Positions 1 to 10,169 of a DNA stretch of 64,000 nt are shown here, one piece after another. The stretch covers positions 1 through 64,000 of the forward strand of contig DIZW01000129.1 of the NCBI GenBank assembly GCA_002428015.1. The letters are read 5' to 3'. The notes under the pieces were generated by a model, which was given only the letters and a program-made list of their open reading frames with translations, had not been told where the DNA came from and searched no databases. The DNA is from Oxalobacteraceae bacterium UBA6018. Lineage in GTDB: Bacteria; Pseudomonadota; Gammaproteobacteria; Burkholderiales; Burkholderiaceae_D. Position 1 is the stretch's first letter, and each line of letters begins with the position of its first letter. The position numbers were made by a program, and so were the translations under genes.

Positions 1-1060
1 GCAGGATGCGCGCCTTCTGCGCGTTGAGCGTGTCGGCCACGACGAAGTCCAGCGCGTCGTCGTTGGCCTCGCCGTTGCGCGCCAGGATGCCTTGGCCGAC
101 CCGGCTGGCGCGCACGATCACCACCCCTTTGGCGCGCGCGGCCTTCAAGGACGGCACCACGCGCGTGGCCAGGCTGCCGTCGCCCACGCCGGCGTGGATG
201 ATCCCCCTGGCGCCGGCGGCCACGAAGGCATCCAGCGCCACCGCGTTCATGTTGGCGTAGCCGTACACGATATCGACCTGCGGCAACGCCGTGAGGGCGC
301 CCACGTCGAACTCGGTGTCCAGCGTGTGCTTGCGCAGCGGCTGGCGGTAGAAGTAGGCCTTGCCGCCCTGGATATAGCCGAGCAGACCCAGCTCCGGCGT
401 CTTGAAGGTGTCCAGCGTGGTGGTGTTGGTCTTGGTGACTTCGCGCGCCGCGTGGATCTGGTCGTTCATGGCCACCAGCACGCCCTTGCCGGCCGCTTCC
501 GGCGTGGCCGCCAGCAGCACCGCGTTGTACAGGTTGATGGGGCCGTCGGCCGACATCGCCGTCGACGGCCGCATCGAACCGACCAGCACCACCGGCTTGC
601 GGCTCTTGACCGTCAGGTCGAGGAAGTAGGCGGTCTCCTCGAGGGTGTCGGTGCCGTGGGTGATGACGATGCCGTCCACGTTCGGCTGCGCCAGCGGCGC
701 GTTGACGCGCTTGGCCAAGGTGAGCCAGTGCTCGTTGCTCATGTTCTCGCTGGCGATCTGGAACACCTGTTCGCCGCTGACGTTGGCCACCTTGGCCAGT
801 TCCGGCACCGCTTCGATCAGGCGCTGCACCCCGACCGTGGCGGCGGTGTAGCCGACGGTGGTCGTGCTGGTGGCCCCGGTGCCGGCGATGGTGCCGCCGG
901 TGGCCAGGATGACCACGTGGGCCTTGGGCGGCGCCACCGCTTGCGCCGCGGCGGCGCCGGCCAGTGCGTACAGCAGCCAGAAAAACAGCCAGGACTGTGC
1001 CAAGGAAGATGGCGAAAAACGCGGCGCCGCCGGCGCCCGCGTGGATGGGTTATGCGTCAT
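1..1060 (-). CDS. ansB: Type II L-asparaginase, 3' end cut by window edge
   Basis: Hydrolyses L-asparagine to aspartate and ammonia, probably in the periplasm. The first 353 codons are present; the C-terminus lies outside the window. An N-terminal hydrophobic stretch (about residues 23-40, ending AAAAQA) looks like a signal peptide, with an unusually long charged region before it. The first catalytic motif ATGGTIAG is at 53-60 (Thr57) and the second, THGTDTLEET, at 134-143 (Thr137, Asp138), as in bacterial asparaginases. The start is the ATG 17 nt after the amidohydrolase stop, so it is probably the last gene of a three-gene unit with the symporter and amidohydrolase. The family call is firm; the gene symbol is by analogy with the exported E. 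coli enzyme. Confidence 0.9.
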   Translation of the reverse strand, partial: MTHNPSTRAPAAPRFSPSSLAQSWLFFWLLYALAGAAAAQAVAPPKAHVVILATGGTIAGTGATSTTTVGYTAATVGVQRLIEAVPELAKVANVSGEQVFQIASENMSNEHWLTLAKRVNAPLAQPNVDGIVITHGTDTLEETAYFLDLTVKSRKPVVLVGSMRPSTAMSADGPINLYNAVLLAATPEAAGKGVLVAMNDQIHAAREVTKTNTTTLDTFKTPELGLLGYIQGGKAYFYRQPLRKHTLDTEFDVGALTALPQVDIVYGYANMNAVALDAFVAAGARGIIHAGVGDGSLATRVVPSLKAARAKGVVIVRASRVGQGILARNGEANDDALDFVVADTLNAQKARIL

Positions 1061-1077
1061 GCTGTCCTCCCGCTGGT

Positions 1078-2361
1078 TCATTGGTTTTTGTAGACCACGC
1101 CGTCCTTCATCACGAAGCGCACATGCTGCAGCACGGTGATGTCGCGCAGCGGATCGCCGCTGACGGCCACGAGGTCGGCGGCGTAGCCCGGTTCCACCGA
1201 ACCGAGCCGGCCTTTCTGGCCGAGCAGGTCGGCCGCGTTGATGGTGGCCGCGCGGATCGCTTCGATCGGCGGCATGCCCGCTTCGACCATGTATTCGAAT
1301 TCACGCGCGTTCTCGCCGTGCGGATGCGCGCCCGAGTCGGTGCCGAAGGCGATCTTCACGCCGGCCTTGTAGGCGCGTCCTAGGGTGGCCTGCACCAGCG
1401 GGCCGATGGCGGCGGCCTTGGCGCGTATCATCGGCGGGAAGTAGTCCGGCTCCTTGGCCTTGTCGGCCACAAAGCGCCCGGCCGATACGGTCGGCACGTA
1501 CCAGGCGCCGGTTTTCTTGAACAGGGCGATCGCCTCGTCGTCCATCATCGAGCCGTGCTCGATCGAGTCGACGCCGGCGCGCAGGGCGCGCTTGATCCCC
1601 TCGGCGCCGTGGGCGTGGGCCGCGACCTTGAAGCCGTAGTCGCGCGCGGTGCTGACGATGGCGCGCAGTTCCTCCTCGGTGAACTGGGCGTTCTGGCCGC
1701 TGCGCGACTGGCTCAGCACCCCGCCGGTGGCGGTCACCTTGATCAGGTCCGCGCCTTCCTTGTAGCGCTGGCGGACCGCTTCGCGCGCCTGGTCGGGGCC
1801 ATTGATGACGCCCATCAGCGGGCCCGGATTGCCGAGCGCCTCGGTGAAGCGGTGCGACAGGTTGTTGGTCGGGTCGGCGTGCCCGCCGGTGGTGGCGATG
1901 GCGCGTCCGGAGGTGAACATGCGCGGCCCGACGATGGTGCCGGCGTCGATCGCGTGCTTCATCGTGATGTTCAAGCCCTCGTCGGCGCCGAGGTCGCGCA
2001 CGGTGGTAAAGCCTGCCTTCAAGGTCTTTTCCGCATAGCCGACCGACAGGTAGGCGTAGTCGGCGACGTTGAAGGTGAGCGCCTGCTGCAGGCCCTGCAT
2101 GCGGCCCGGGATCTCCTCGGTCAGGTGCACGTGGGCGTCGATCAGGCCGGGCAGGCAGGACTGGCCGGTCAGGTCGATATGGCCGGGCCCCGGCTGCAGC
2201 GGGCCGACCGACTTGATGCTGTCGTCCTCGATGACGATGCTCACCCGCTCGCGCCACACGCCCGCCTTGACGTCGAGCAGGCGGCCGCAGTCGACCGTCA
2301 GGGGAGCCGCGTGCGCGGCGCCTGCGGCCAGTGCCAGGCCAAGCAGGGAAATCAGCTTCAT
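1078..2361 (-). CDS. Exported metal-dependent amidohydrolase (Xaa-Pro dipeptidase-like, COG1228 type)
   Basis: A 427-residue amidohydrolase-superfamily enzyme with a signal peptide (residues 1-18, ending AHA). The metal-binding signature DAHVHL places His77 and His79 at the first motif. Further on are an IKVTATGG segment (usual carboxylated lysine), an AHAHG motif, an SIEHGS motif and a GTDSGAHP motif supplying the later ligands. Characterised relatives cleave N-acyl amino acids or Xaa-Pro/Xaa-Arg dipeptides; the substrate here is not readable from sequence. The open frame runs far upstream, but the ATG at the signal peptide is the sensible start. It lies 50 nt after the symporter gene and 17 nt before asparaginase, suggesting a joint role in recovering amino acids from extracellular peptides. 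Confidence 0.88.
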   Translation of the reverse strand: MKLISLLGLALAAGAAHAAPLTVDCGRLLDVKAGVWRERVSIVIEDDSIKSVGPLQPGPGHIDLTGQSCLPGLIDAHVHLTEEIPGRMQGLQQALTFNVADYAYLSVGYAEKTLKAGFTTVRDLGADEGLNITMKHAIDAGTIVGPRMFTSGRAIATTGGHADPTNNLSHRFTEALGNPGPLMGVINGPDQAREAVRQRYKEGADLIKVTATGGVLSQSRSGQNAQFTEEELRAIVSTARDYGFKVAAHAHGAEGIKRALRAGVDSIEHGSMMDDEAIALFKKTGAWYVPTVSAGRFVADKAKEPDYFPPMIRAKAAAIGPLVQATLGRAYKAGVKIAFGTDSGAHPHGENAREFEYMVEAGMPPIEAIRAATINAADLLGQKGRLGSVEPGYAADLVAVSGDPLRDITVLQHVRFVMKDGVVYKNQ

Positions 2362-2411
2362 CGATACGCTCCAGTGGTGGATAAATGCTGCGGGCGGCCC
2401 CGCGCCGGTGC

Positions 2412-3674
2412 TTAGGGCAGGGCGGCGGTGGCCAGGTCTCTCGGAAGCGGCTCGGTCAGCTCGCCCTCCCATTTCGCCACCACCGCGGTGGCCACGCCGT
2501 TGCCGATCACGTTGGTGGCCGAGCGCGCCATGTCGAGGAAATGGTCGATCCCCAATAGCAGCACCAGGCCGGCCTCGGGAATGTGGAACTGGGCCAGGGT
2601 CGCGGCGATCACCACCAGCGAGGCGCGCGGCACGCCGGCCATGCCTTTGGAGGTAAGCATCAGCACCAGCATCATGGTGATCTGGCTGCCGAGCGACATC
2701 TCGATGCCGTAGGCCTGGGCGATGAACACGGTGGCGAAGGTACAGTACATCATCGAGCCGTCCAGGTTGAACGAGTACCCGATCGGCAGCACGAAGGCGG
2801 CGATGCGGTTGCGCACGCCGATGCGCTCCAGGCCCTCCAGGGTTTTCGGGAAGGCCGCCTCGGACGACGCCGTCGAAAACGCCAGCACGGCCGGCTCGCG
2901 CAGTTCGCGCAGCAGGGCGAACACACGCGGTCCGAGGAAGATGAAGCCGGCCAGGGCCAGCAGCACCCACAGCAGGAGGATCGCGAAATAGAACTCGCCC
3001 ATGAATTTGCCGTAGGTGGCCAGCACCCCCACGCCGCTCTTGGCGATGACGGCGGTGACGGCCGCGAACACGGCCAGCGGCGCGAAGTTCATCACGTAGC
3101 CGGTCAGCTTGAGCATGACGTGGGCGACGCCGTCGACCACTTCGACCAGCGGGGCGGCGCGCGCCCCCACCGCGGCGGCGGCGGTACCGAAGAAGATCGA
3201 AAACACCACGATCTGCAGGATCTCGTTCTTGGCCATGCCGTCGACGATGGACGCCGGCACCAGGTGGTTGACGAATTCGGCCAGGGTGAACGAGGCGGTG
3301 GACAGGGCGGCGGTGGGCGGACCGGCCGCGGCCAGCACGGCCGACATGCCGTCGCCCGGGCGGAACAGGTTCACCAGCACCAGGCCGAGCGTGAGCGACA
3401 TGAGCGAGGCCAGGACGAACCAGACCAGCGCCTTGATTCCGATGCGCCCCACCTCCTTGGCGTCGCCCATCTTGGCGATGCCCACCACCAGGGTGGAAAA
3501 GACCAGCGGCGCGATGATCATCTTGATCAGGCGCAGGAACAGGGTGGTGACCAGCGACAGGTAGTCGGCGAACTTGACCGGATCTGCCAGCGTGCGGTTG
3601 GCCAGGTAGCCGGCCACCACGCCAAGCACAAGGCCGAGCAGGATGTAGGTTGTCAGGCGGCTGCGCTGGTTCAT
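2412..3674 (-). CDS. Dicarboxylate/amino acid:cation symporter (DAACS, GltP/DctA family)
   Basis: A 420-residue inner-membrane sodium- or proton-coupled carrier of glutamate, aspartate or C4-dicarboxylates. Family hallmarks are visible: the serine-containing first hairpin (TASSEAAFPKT), the NLDG motif in SFNLDGSMMY, and the GVPRASL second-hairpin segment, along with about eight hydrophobic segments. Length is normal for the family. It is the promoter-proximal gene of a minus-strand unit followed by an amidohydrolase and L-asparaginase; aspartate released by asparaginase is a plausible substrate (inference). It is divergent from an orphan amino-acid ABC ATPase, with 202 bp between them. Confidence 0.92.
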   Translation of the reverse strand: MNQRSRLTTYILLGLVLGVVAGYLANRTLADPVKFADYLSLVTTLFLRLIKMIIAPLVFSTLVVGIAKMGDAKEVGRIGIKALVWFVLASLMSLTLGLVLVNLFRPGDGMSAVLAAAGPPTAALSTASFTLAEFVNHLVPASIVDGMAKNEILQIVVFSIFFGTAAAAVGARAAPLVEVVDGVAHVMLKLTGYVMNFAPLAVFAAVTAVIAKSGVGVLATYGKFMGEFYFAILLLWVLLALAGFIFLGPRVFALLRELREPAVLAFSTASSEAAFPKTLEGLERIGVRNRIAAFVLPIGYSFNLDGSMMYCTFATVFIAQAYGIEMSLGSQITMMLVLMLTSKGMAGVPRASLVVIAATLAQFHIPEAGLVLLLGIDHFLDMARSATNVIGNGVATAVVAKWEGELTEPLPRDLATAALP

Positions 3675-3774
3675 GGCTGGATTCCTGTAAAGAGGTCGAT
3701 TCGTGGTCGAAAGGGGCAGTCGGTGCCTGCCGCCGCGCGTTCTCGTGCAAAATAGGGTAATTTTGAGAGCGGAC

Positions 3775-3812
3775 CTGCCGCAAGGATGATTTCCTTGTCA
3801 AGGTTCCGGCAG
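3775..3812 (+). repeat. Nested inverted repeat in the symporter/ABC ATPase intergenic region
   Basis: Outer arms CTGCCG (3775-3780) and CGGCAG (3807-3812) enclose an inner pair CAAGG (3781-3785) and CCTTG (3793-3797). It would lie in the 5' leader of the ABC ATPase or between the divergent promoters. No T-tract follows, so it is not a simple terminator. Function unknown; it could be a leader structure or chance. Confidence 0.35.
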
Positions 3813-3876
3813 TATCCTTGGGGGCCGGGGGACTGTCAAGCTCGCACGCATTGGGCCAAACGGACGCGGAAAACAC

Positions 3877-4602
<726 letters not shown>

Positions 4603-4670
4603 CGCCCCCTGCAATCGGTTTCACGGCGCGCAGCGGGTAAAATAAGGGCACCTGATTTTCGAGAGCCGCC

Positions 4671-5720
4671 ATGTCCACCACCGATACCATAACCAGCCTG
4701 ACGATCACCCGTCCCGACGACTGGCACCTGCACCTGCGCGACGGCGCTGCGCTGGCCAGCGTGCTGCCGCACAGCGCGCGCCAGTTCGCCCGCGCGATCG
4801 TCATGCCCAACCTCAAGCCGCCCGTCACCACCACCGCCATGGCCCAGGCCTACCGCGAGCGCATCCTGGCCGCGCTGCCGGCCGGGATGCGCTTCGAGCC
4901 GCTGATGACGCTCTACCTGACCGACAACACCGACCCGGACGAGATCCGGCGCGCCGCCGACAGCGGCTTCGTGCACGCGGTCAAGCTGTATCCGGCCGGC
5001 GCCACCACCAATTCCGACGCCGGCGTGACCGACCTGGCGCGCTGCTACAAGACCTTGGAAGTGATGCAGGAGCTGGACATGCCGTTCCTGGTGCACGGCG
5101 AAGTGACCGACCAGGACATCGACCTGTTCGACCGCGAGGCCGTGTTCATCGAACGCGTGCTGCGCCCGCTGCGGCGCGCCATGCCCGAGCTGAAGATCGT
5201 GTTCGAGCACATCACCACCAAGGACGCGGCCCAGTACGTGGCCGAGGCCGAAGGTCCGATCGCCGCCACCATCACCGCCCACCACCTGCTCTACAACCGC
5301 AACGAGATCTTCAAGGGCGGCATCCGCCCGCACTTCTACTGCCTGCCCGTGCTCAAGCGCGAAGAACACCGCCTGGCGCTGATGACGGCCGCCACCAGCG
5401 GCGACGAGCGTTTCTTCCTCGGCACCGACTCGGCCCCGCACGCCGTCGGCGCCAAGGAGACCAGCTGCGGCTGCGCCGGCTGCTACACCGCGCTGCACGC
5501 GATGGAGATGTACACCGAGGCGTTCGAACGCGCCGGCGCGCTCGACAAGCTGGAAGGCTTCGCCAGCTTCTACGGCCCCGACTTCTACGCGCTGCCGCGC
5601 AACACCGAGACCGTGACCCTCAAGCGCGAAGCCTGGACCCTGCCGGCCACGGTGCCGCTGGCCGACAGCAGCCTGGTGCCGCTCAACGGCGGCGAACAGA
5701 TCAACTGGAAGCTGCTGTAA
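4671..5720 (+). CDS. pyrC: Dihydroorotase, class II (PyrC)
   Basis: Interconverts N-carbamoyl-aspartate and dihydroorotate, the third step of pyrimidine synthesis, in the cytoplasm. The 349-residue length matches the E. coli-type enzyme. All zinc ligands are found at E. coli positions shifted by three: His19 and His21 (WHLHLRDG), carbamylated Lys105 (HAVKLYPAG), His142, His180 (VFEHITTK) and Asp253 (LGTDSAPH). The next gene, a DUF3025 protein, starts 3 nt after the stop, so the two are probably co-transcribed. Confidence 0.97.
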   Translation: MSTTDTITSLTITRPDDWHLHLRDGAALASVLPHSARQFARAIVMPNLKPPVTTTAMAQAYRERILAALPAGMRFEPLMTLYLTDNTDPDEIRRAADSGFVHAVKLYPAGATTNSDAGVTDLARCYKTLEVMQELDMPFLVHGEVTDQDIDLFDREAVFIERVLRPLRRAMPELKIVFEHITTKDAAQYVAEAEGPIAATITAHHLLYNRNEIFKGGIRPHFYCLPVLKREEHRLALMTAATSGDERFFLGTDSAPHAVGAKETSCGCAGCYTALHAMEMYTEAFERAGALDKLEGFASFYGPDFYALPRNTETVTLKREAWTLPATVPLADSSLVPLNGGEQINWKLL

Positions 5721-5723
5721 GGG

Positions 5724-6533
5724 ATGCTGGCGGCGATCGACTGGACCCGGCCGTGGTATGACGCGGTGCGCGCGGCGTACGCGTCGCTGGGCGTGGATGG
5801 CGACGCCTTCATCGACCGCTTGAACCGCCAGGCGGGCGCGCTGGCGCTGGTCAACCACCAGGGCCTGGCGCTGCGCTTCGTGCCGCAGGCGCAGCTGCCG
5901 GAAGGGCGCGCCTACGAGGAATTCATCGGCGCGACCGGCTGCGTGCCCACGCGCGACAACCTGCACGATTTCTTCAACGCCCTGGTGTGGCTGAGCTTCC
6001 CGCGCATCAAGCGCCAGCTCAACGCCCTGCAGGCGGCCCAGATCGCGCTGGCCGGGGTGGGCAAGTCGCGCGGGCCGGCGCGCGACGGCGCCACCATCTT
6101 CGACGAGAACGCGGCCCTGCTGGTGCTGCGTGAAGGCGAGGGCGGGCAGGCGCTGGTGGCGGCGCTGCGCGCGCACCGCTGGCGCGAGGCCTTGTTCGAA
6201 CGGCGTGCCCAGTTCGGCGCCGGCGCCGACGCCGACGCCGACGCCGAGCTGTGGCTGTTCGGCCACGCGCTGATGGAAAAGCTGGTCGCGCCGCGCAAGG
6301 CCATCACCGCGCATGCGCGCGTGGTGCTGGCCGGCGCCGACTACTTCGCGCTCGGGCCTGACGCCCGCCGCGCGTGGGTCGACGCCGAGGTGGCCGCCCA
6401 GCTGGCCGGCGCGGGGCTTGACACGTCCTGCTTCACGCCGCTGCCGGTGCTGGGCGTGCCCGGCTGGTGGGAAGGGCAGGACGAAGCGTTTTACGGCGAT
6501 ACGAGTGTGTTCCGGCCCAAACGGGTCAACTGA
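5724..6533 (+). CDS. DUF3025 domain-containing protein
   Basis: A 269-residue cytoplasmic protein of a proteobacterial family without an established function. Recognisable family features are the IDWTRPWYD beginning, the YEEFI segment, and the block CVPTRDNLHDFFNALVWLSF (residues 73-92). A run of alternating Ala-Asp near residues 170-176 is a local low-complexity repeat in the DNA (6224-6248). No signal peptide or membrane segment. The start ATG is 3 nt after pyrC and a GGG-rich Shine-Dalgarno overlaps the pyrC stop, so translation is likely coupled. The family assignment is from memory of its conserved block. Confidence 0.82.
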   Translation: MLAAIDWTRPWYDAVRAAYASLGVDGDAFIDRLNRQAGALALVNHQGLALRFVPQAQLPEGRAYEEFIGATGCVPTRDNLHDFFNALVWLSFPRIKRQLNALQAAQIALAGVGKSRGPARDGATIFDENAALLVLREGEGGQALVAALRAHRWREALFERRAQFGAGADADADAELWLFGHALMEKLVAPRKAITAHARVVLAGADYFALGPDARRAWVDAEVAAQLAGAGLDTSCFTPLPVLGVPGWWEGQDEAFYGDTSVFRPKRVN

Positions 6534-6548
6534 AAAGAGACGACGATC

Positions 6549-7535
6549 ATGACGCAAGCGGTAAGGTGGGGAATCTTGGGGACGGGGCGCATCGCCCACG
6601 CGTTCGCGACGGCGCTGATGGACACGCCCGGCACGGTGCTGGCGGCGGTCGGCTCGCGCAGCGTCGAGAGCGCGCGCCGCTTCGGCGCCGAGTTCGGCGC
6701 GCCCGCGGCCTACGGCTCCTACCAGGCGCTGTGCGACGCACCCGAGGTGGACATCATCTACATCGGCACGCCGCATCCGCTGCACGCCGATAACGCGAGC
6801 ATGGCGCTCGAAGGCGGCAAGGCCGTCCTGTGCGAGAAACCGTTCACCATCAACCTGCGCGAAGCCGAGCAGGTGGTGGCGCTGGCGCGCGCGAAGAAGC
6901 TGTTCCTGATGGAGGCGATGTGGACCCGCTACATGCCGGCCCTGGCCGAAGTGCGGCGCATCGTCGCCTCCGGCGAGATCGGCCAGCCGCGCCAGGTGCT
7001 GGCCGACTTCGGCTTCGCCGGACCGGCCGACCCGGCGCACCGCCTCAACGACCCGGCGCTGGGCGGCGGCGCGCTGCTCGACCTGGGCATCTACCCGCTC
7101 TCGATCGCCTCCGCGATTCTAGGGCCGGTCAAATCGGTCCAGGCGCAGGCCGAGATGAGCGCCTCCGGCGTCGACGCGCAGACCGGCTTCACCCTGCTGC
7201 ACGAAGGCGGCGGCATGTCGGTGTGCAGCTGCTCGCTGGTGGCGCGCACGCCGGGCGAATTGACGGTCTCGGGCGCGCTGGGCCGGGTGCGCATGGACGC
7301 GATGTTCCACTGCTCGCCGTCGGTCACGGTAACCCTGGCCGACGGCACGGCGCGCACGGTGGCCACGCCCTATTTGGGCAACGGCTATGTGCACGAAGCG
7401 CTCGAAGCGACCCGCTGCATGCGCGAGGGACTGCTCGAGAGCCCGGGCATGACCCTGGACGACACGCTGGCCCTGATGCGCCTGCTCGACACGATGCGCG
7501 GCCAGATCGGCCTGCACTACCCGGCCGACGCCTGA
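6549..7535 (+). CDS. Gfo/Idh/MocA family NAD(P)-dependent oxidoreductase
   Basis: A 328-residue oxidoreductase with an N-terminal Rossmann fold (WGILGTGRIAHAF, residues 7-19) and the family catalytic motif CEKPFTIN near residue 97, whose lysine is usually catalytic. The C-terminal half is the alpha/beta substrate domain (GGGALLDLGIYPLS). Relatives act on sugars, inositols, dihydrodiols or bile pigments; no substrate can be assigned. It follows the DUF3025 gene by 15 nt on the same strand and probably ends the pyrC transcript. The next gene is convergent. Confidence 0.92.
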   Translation: MTQAVRWGILGTGRIAHAFATALMDTPGTVLAAVGSRSVESARRFGAEFGAPAAYGSYQALCDAPEVDIIYIGTPHPLHADNASMALEGGKAVLCEKPFTINLREAEQVVALARAKKLFLMEAMWTRYMPALAEVRRIVASGEIGQPRQVLADFGFAGPADPAHRLNDPALGGGALLDLGIYPLSIASAILGPVKSVQAQAEMSASGVDAQTGFTLLHEGGGMSVCSCSLVARTPGELTVSGALGRVRMDAMFHCSPSVTVTLADGTARTVATPYLGNGYVHEALEATRCMREGLLESPGMTLDDTLALMRLLDTMRGQIGLHYPADA

Positions 7536-7566
7536 CCGGGCCCTTGCCGCCGCTGCGGGAGGGGCG

Positions 7567-8010
7567 CTAGTCGTCGTTGACCAGGCCGCCCGCGAGGGCG
7601 CGGTCCTGGTCAATGAAAATCGCCATCGCGGTGGACATGCGCTTGAAGCCGAAGCTTTTGTAGAAGCCTTCCTTGCCCGGCACCGAATACATCAGGATCT
7701 TCTTGTGCCCGCGCGCCATGTCGAGCAGTTTGCCGACGAGCTGCTTGCCGATGCCGATACCCTGGTGGCTGGGCAGCAGGGCCACGTCGCCGATATATGC
7801 CATGTCGCAGCCATCGGCCACCACCCGCCCGGCGCCCACCAGCCTGGCGTCGTCGTAGGCCAGGCACACGAACATGCTGTTGCCGTAGGCCGTGCGTAGG
7901 CCAGCCACGGTCTTGTTCCCCAGCGGCGCGGCGTGATACAGCGCGCACAATTCTTCCCAGTCGACCGTGTCGGTCCCATGCTGCCAGCTTAGCGCCACGC
8001 TTGCCTCCAA
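7567..8010 (-). CDS. GNAT family N-acetyltransferase
   Basis: A 147-residue single-domain acyltransferase. The acetyl-CoA binding loop is visible as HQGIGIGKQLV (about residues 82-92), preceded by the beta-4 strand YIGDVALLP. The C-terminal part (GKEGFYKSFGFKRM) is typical of small GNATs acting on amines or small molecules; the substrate is unknown. It starts 7 nt after the recG stop on the same strand, so it is likely co-transcribed with recG. Confidence 0.9.
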   Translation of the reverse strand: MEASVALSWQHGTDTVDWEELCALYHAAPLGNKTVAGLRTAYGNSMFVCLAYDDARLVGAGRVVADGCDMAYIGDVALLPSHQGIGIGKQLVGKLLDMARGHKKILMYSVPGKEGFYKSFGFKRMSTAMAIFIDQDRALAGGLVNDD

Positions 8011-8017
8011 GTTATCG

Positions 8018-10069
8018 TCATACCTTCAAAAATTCCTCGCGTCCGCCCAGCCAGCGCGCCAGGTGGGCCTCGACGACGTCGTCGACGGCGTCGTGGATCA
8101 GGCGGTGGGCCAGGTCGCGCGCCTGCTCGACCAGCCATTGATCGGTCTCCAGGTCGGCGAAGCGCAGCATGGCCTGGCCGGACTGGCGCGCGCCCAGGAA
8201 TTCGCCGGGGCCGCGGATCTCCAGGTCGCGCCGCGCGATCTCGAAGCCGTCGGTGGTCTCGCGCATCGTCATCAGGCGCTGCCTGGCGACCGGCCCGAGC
8301 GGGCTTTGGTACAGCAGCAGGCACACGCTGGCGGCCGAGCCGCGCCCGACCCGTCCGCGCAGCTGGTGCAGCTGCGACAGGCCGAAGCGCTCGGCGTGCT
8401 CGATCACCATCAGCGAGGCGTTCGGCACGTCCACGCCGACCTCGATCACGGTGGTGGCCACCAGCACCTGCACGGCGTTGGCGCTGAAGGCGTCCATCAC
8501 CTCCTGCTTCTCGCCCGGCTTCATGCGGCCATGCACCAGGCCCACCCGCAGGTCCGGCAGCGCCTCGGCCAGCATGGCGTGGGTGTCGGTGGCCGTCTGC
8601 AGCTGCAGCGCCTCGGATTCCTCGATCAGCGGGCATACCCAGTAGGCCTGGCGCCCCTCCAGCGCGGCCGCGTGGACCCGCTCGATCACCTCGTCGCGCC
8701 GGTTCTGGTCGATCGCGCGCGTGACGATCGGGCTGCGCCCGGGCGGCAGCTCGTCGATGACCGACACTTCCAGGTCGGCGTAGTAGGTCATTGCCAGGGT
8801 GCGCGGGATCGGCGTGGCCGACATCATCAGCTGGTGCGGGGTTTTGCCGTTGCTGCCCTTGTTGCGCAGGGTGAGGCGCTGGCCGACGCCGAAGCGGTGC
8901 TGCTCGTCGACGATCACCAGTCCCAGCCTGGCGAAGCTGACCGTGTCCTGGATCAGCGCGTGGGTGCCGATCACCAGTTGGGCCTCGCCCGACTCGACCA
9001 GGGCGGTGGCGGCGGTCTTGTCCTTCTTTTTCAGGCTGCCGGTCAGCCAGGCCACCTTGACGCCGAGCGGCTCCATCCACGCGGCGATCTTGCGGAAGTG
9101 CTGGTCCGCCAGGATCTCGGTGGGCGCCATCAGCGCGGCCTGGTAGCCGCTGTCGATCGCCTGGGCCGCCGCCAGCGCCGCCACCACGGTCTTGCCGCTA
9201 CCGACGTCGCCCTGCAGCAGGCGCTGCATCGGGTAGCCGTTGCGCAGGTCGGCGCGGATCTCGCGCAGCACGCGCTGCTGGGCGCCGGTGAGCTGGAACG
9301 GCAGCTGGGCCAGGAAGGCGTCCGACAGCGCGCCGACCGCTTTGAGCACCGGCGCGCCCTTGACCCGGCGCGCGCGCTGGGCGCGCTTGAGCGAGAGCTG
9401 CTGGGCCAGCAGCTCGTCGAACTTCATGCGCACCCAGGCCGGGTGCGAGCGCTCTTCCAGGGCGTTGGCGTCGATTTCCTGCGGCGGGTAGTGCAGCAGG
9501 CGCACGGCCGGCTCGAAGTCGCTCAGCCGCATCTGGCTCACCAGCGCGGCGGGCAGGGTGTCCTGCCAGTCGACCCGCTGCATGGCGTCGGCGATGGCGC
9601 GCCGCAGGATCGCCTGCGACAGCCCCTCGCCGGCCGGGTACACCGGGGTCAGGGCGGTGGGCAGGGGCGCGCCCTCGTTGACCACCTTGTAGGCCGGGTG
9701 CACCATCTCGGCGCCGAAGAAGCCGTGCTTGAGCTCCGCGCGGGCGCGCAGCCGCACGCCCTCGGCCAGCTGCTTGACCTGGCTGGCGTAGAAGTTCATG
9801 AAGCGCAGCAGCAGCTCGCCGCTGGCGTCGGCGATCGTCACCAGCAGCTGGCGCCGGGGGCGGTAGGCGATCTCGCTCTTGGTCACCACCCCCTCGACCT
9901 GCGACACGTGGCCGCCGCGCAGGCAGGCCTCGCGGATCGCCACCACCTGGGTTTCGTCCTCGTAGCGCATCGGCAGGTGCAGCACCAGGTCCATGTCGGT
10001 GCGCAGGCCCAGCTTGGCGAGCTTGCTTTCGTTGGTTTTCGGCGGACTTTTCGGTTTCGTTGGAGGCAT
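8018..10069 (-). CDS. recG: ATP-dependent DNA helicase RecG
   Basis: A 683-residue fork-remodelling helicase that reverses stalled forks and processes Holliday junctions. From the N-terminus: the wedge/OB domain (LGLRTDMDLVLHLPMRYED), then superfamily 2 helicase motifs, including Walker A (GDVGSGKT), the DEQH box (VIVDEQHRFGVGQR), a SATPIPRT motif and the conserved C-terminal LRGRVGRG. The open frame extends 31 codons further upstream, but the ATG starting MPPTKPKSPPK gives the usual RecG length and leaves 100 bp for divergent promoters with queA. GNAT follows 7 nt downstream. Confidence 0.96.
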   Translation of the reverse strand: MPPTKPKSPPKTNESKLAKLGLRTDMDLVLHLPMRYEDETQVVAIREACLRGGHVSQVEGVVTKSEIAYRPRRQLLVTIADASGELLLRFMNFYASQVKQLAEGVRLRARAELKHGFFGAEMVHPAYKVVNEGAPLPTALTPVYPAGEGLSQAILRRAIADAMQRVDWQDTLPAALVSQMRLSDFEPAVRLLHYPPQEIDANALEERSHPAWVRMKFDELLAQQLSLKRAQRARRVKGAPVLKAVGALSDAFLAQLPFQLTGAQQRVLREIRADLRNGYPMQRLLQGDVGSGKTVVAALAAAQAIDSGYQAALMAPTEILADQHFRKIAAWMEPLGVKVAWLTGSLKKKDKTAATALVESGEAQLVIGTHALIQDTVSFARLGLVIVDEQHRFGVGQRLTLRNKGSNGKTPHQLMMSATPIPRTLAMTYYADLEVSVIDELPPGRSPIVTRAIDQNRRDEVIERVHAAALEGRQAYWVCPLIEESEALQLQTATDTHAMLAEALPDLRVGLVHGRMKPGEKQEVMDAFSANAVQVLVATTVIEVGVDVPNASLMVIEHAERFGLSQLHQLRGRVGRGSAASVCLLLYQSPLGPVARQRLMTMRETTDGFEIARRDLEIRGPGEFLGARQSGQAMLRFADLETDQWLVEQARDLAHRLIHDAVDDVVEAHLARWLGGREEFLKV

Positions 10070-10169
10070 TTTGCGGCATTCTGGTGCGGGCAAGGTTAAA
10101 ATAGAGGGTTGCCCTGCACCCGTCGCCCCTATTGTAAGGCGCGCGAACCCTCTTTTCCACAATTAGCAC

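Noticed and set aside
1078..3876. A single minus-strand open frame of 932 codons across the amidohydrolase and symporter genes
   Set aside because: The real amidohydrolase starts at its signal peptide at 2361. The upstream part is an out-of-frame shadow of the symporter gene, open because of high GC at third positions.
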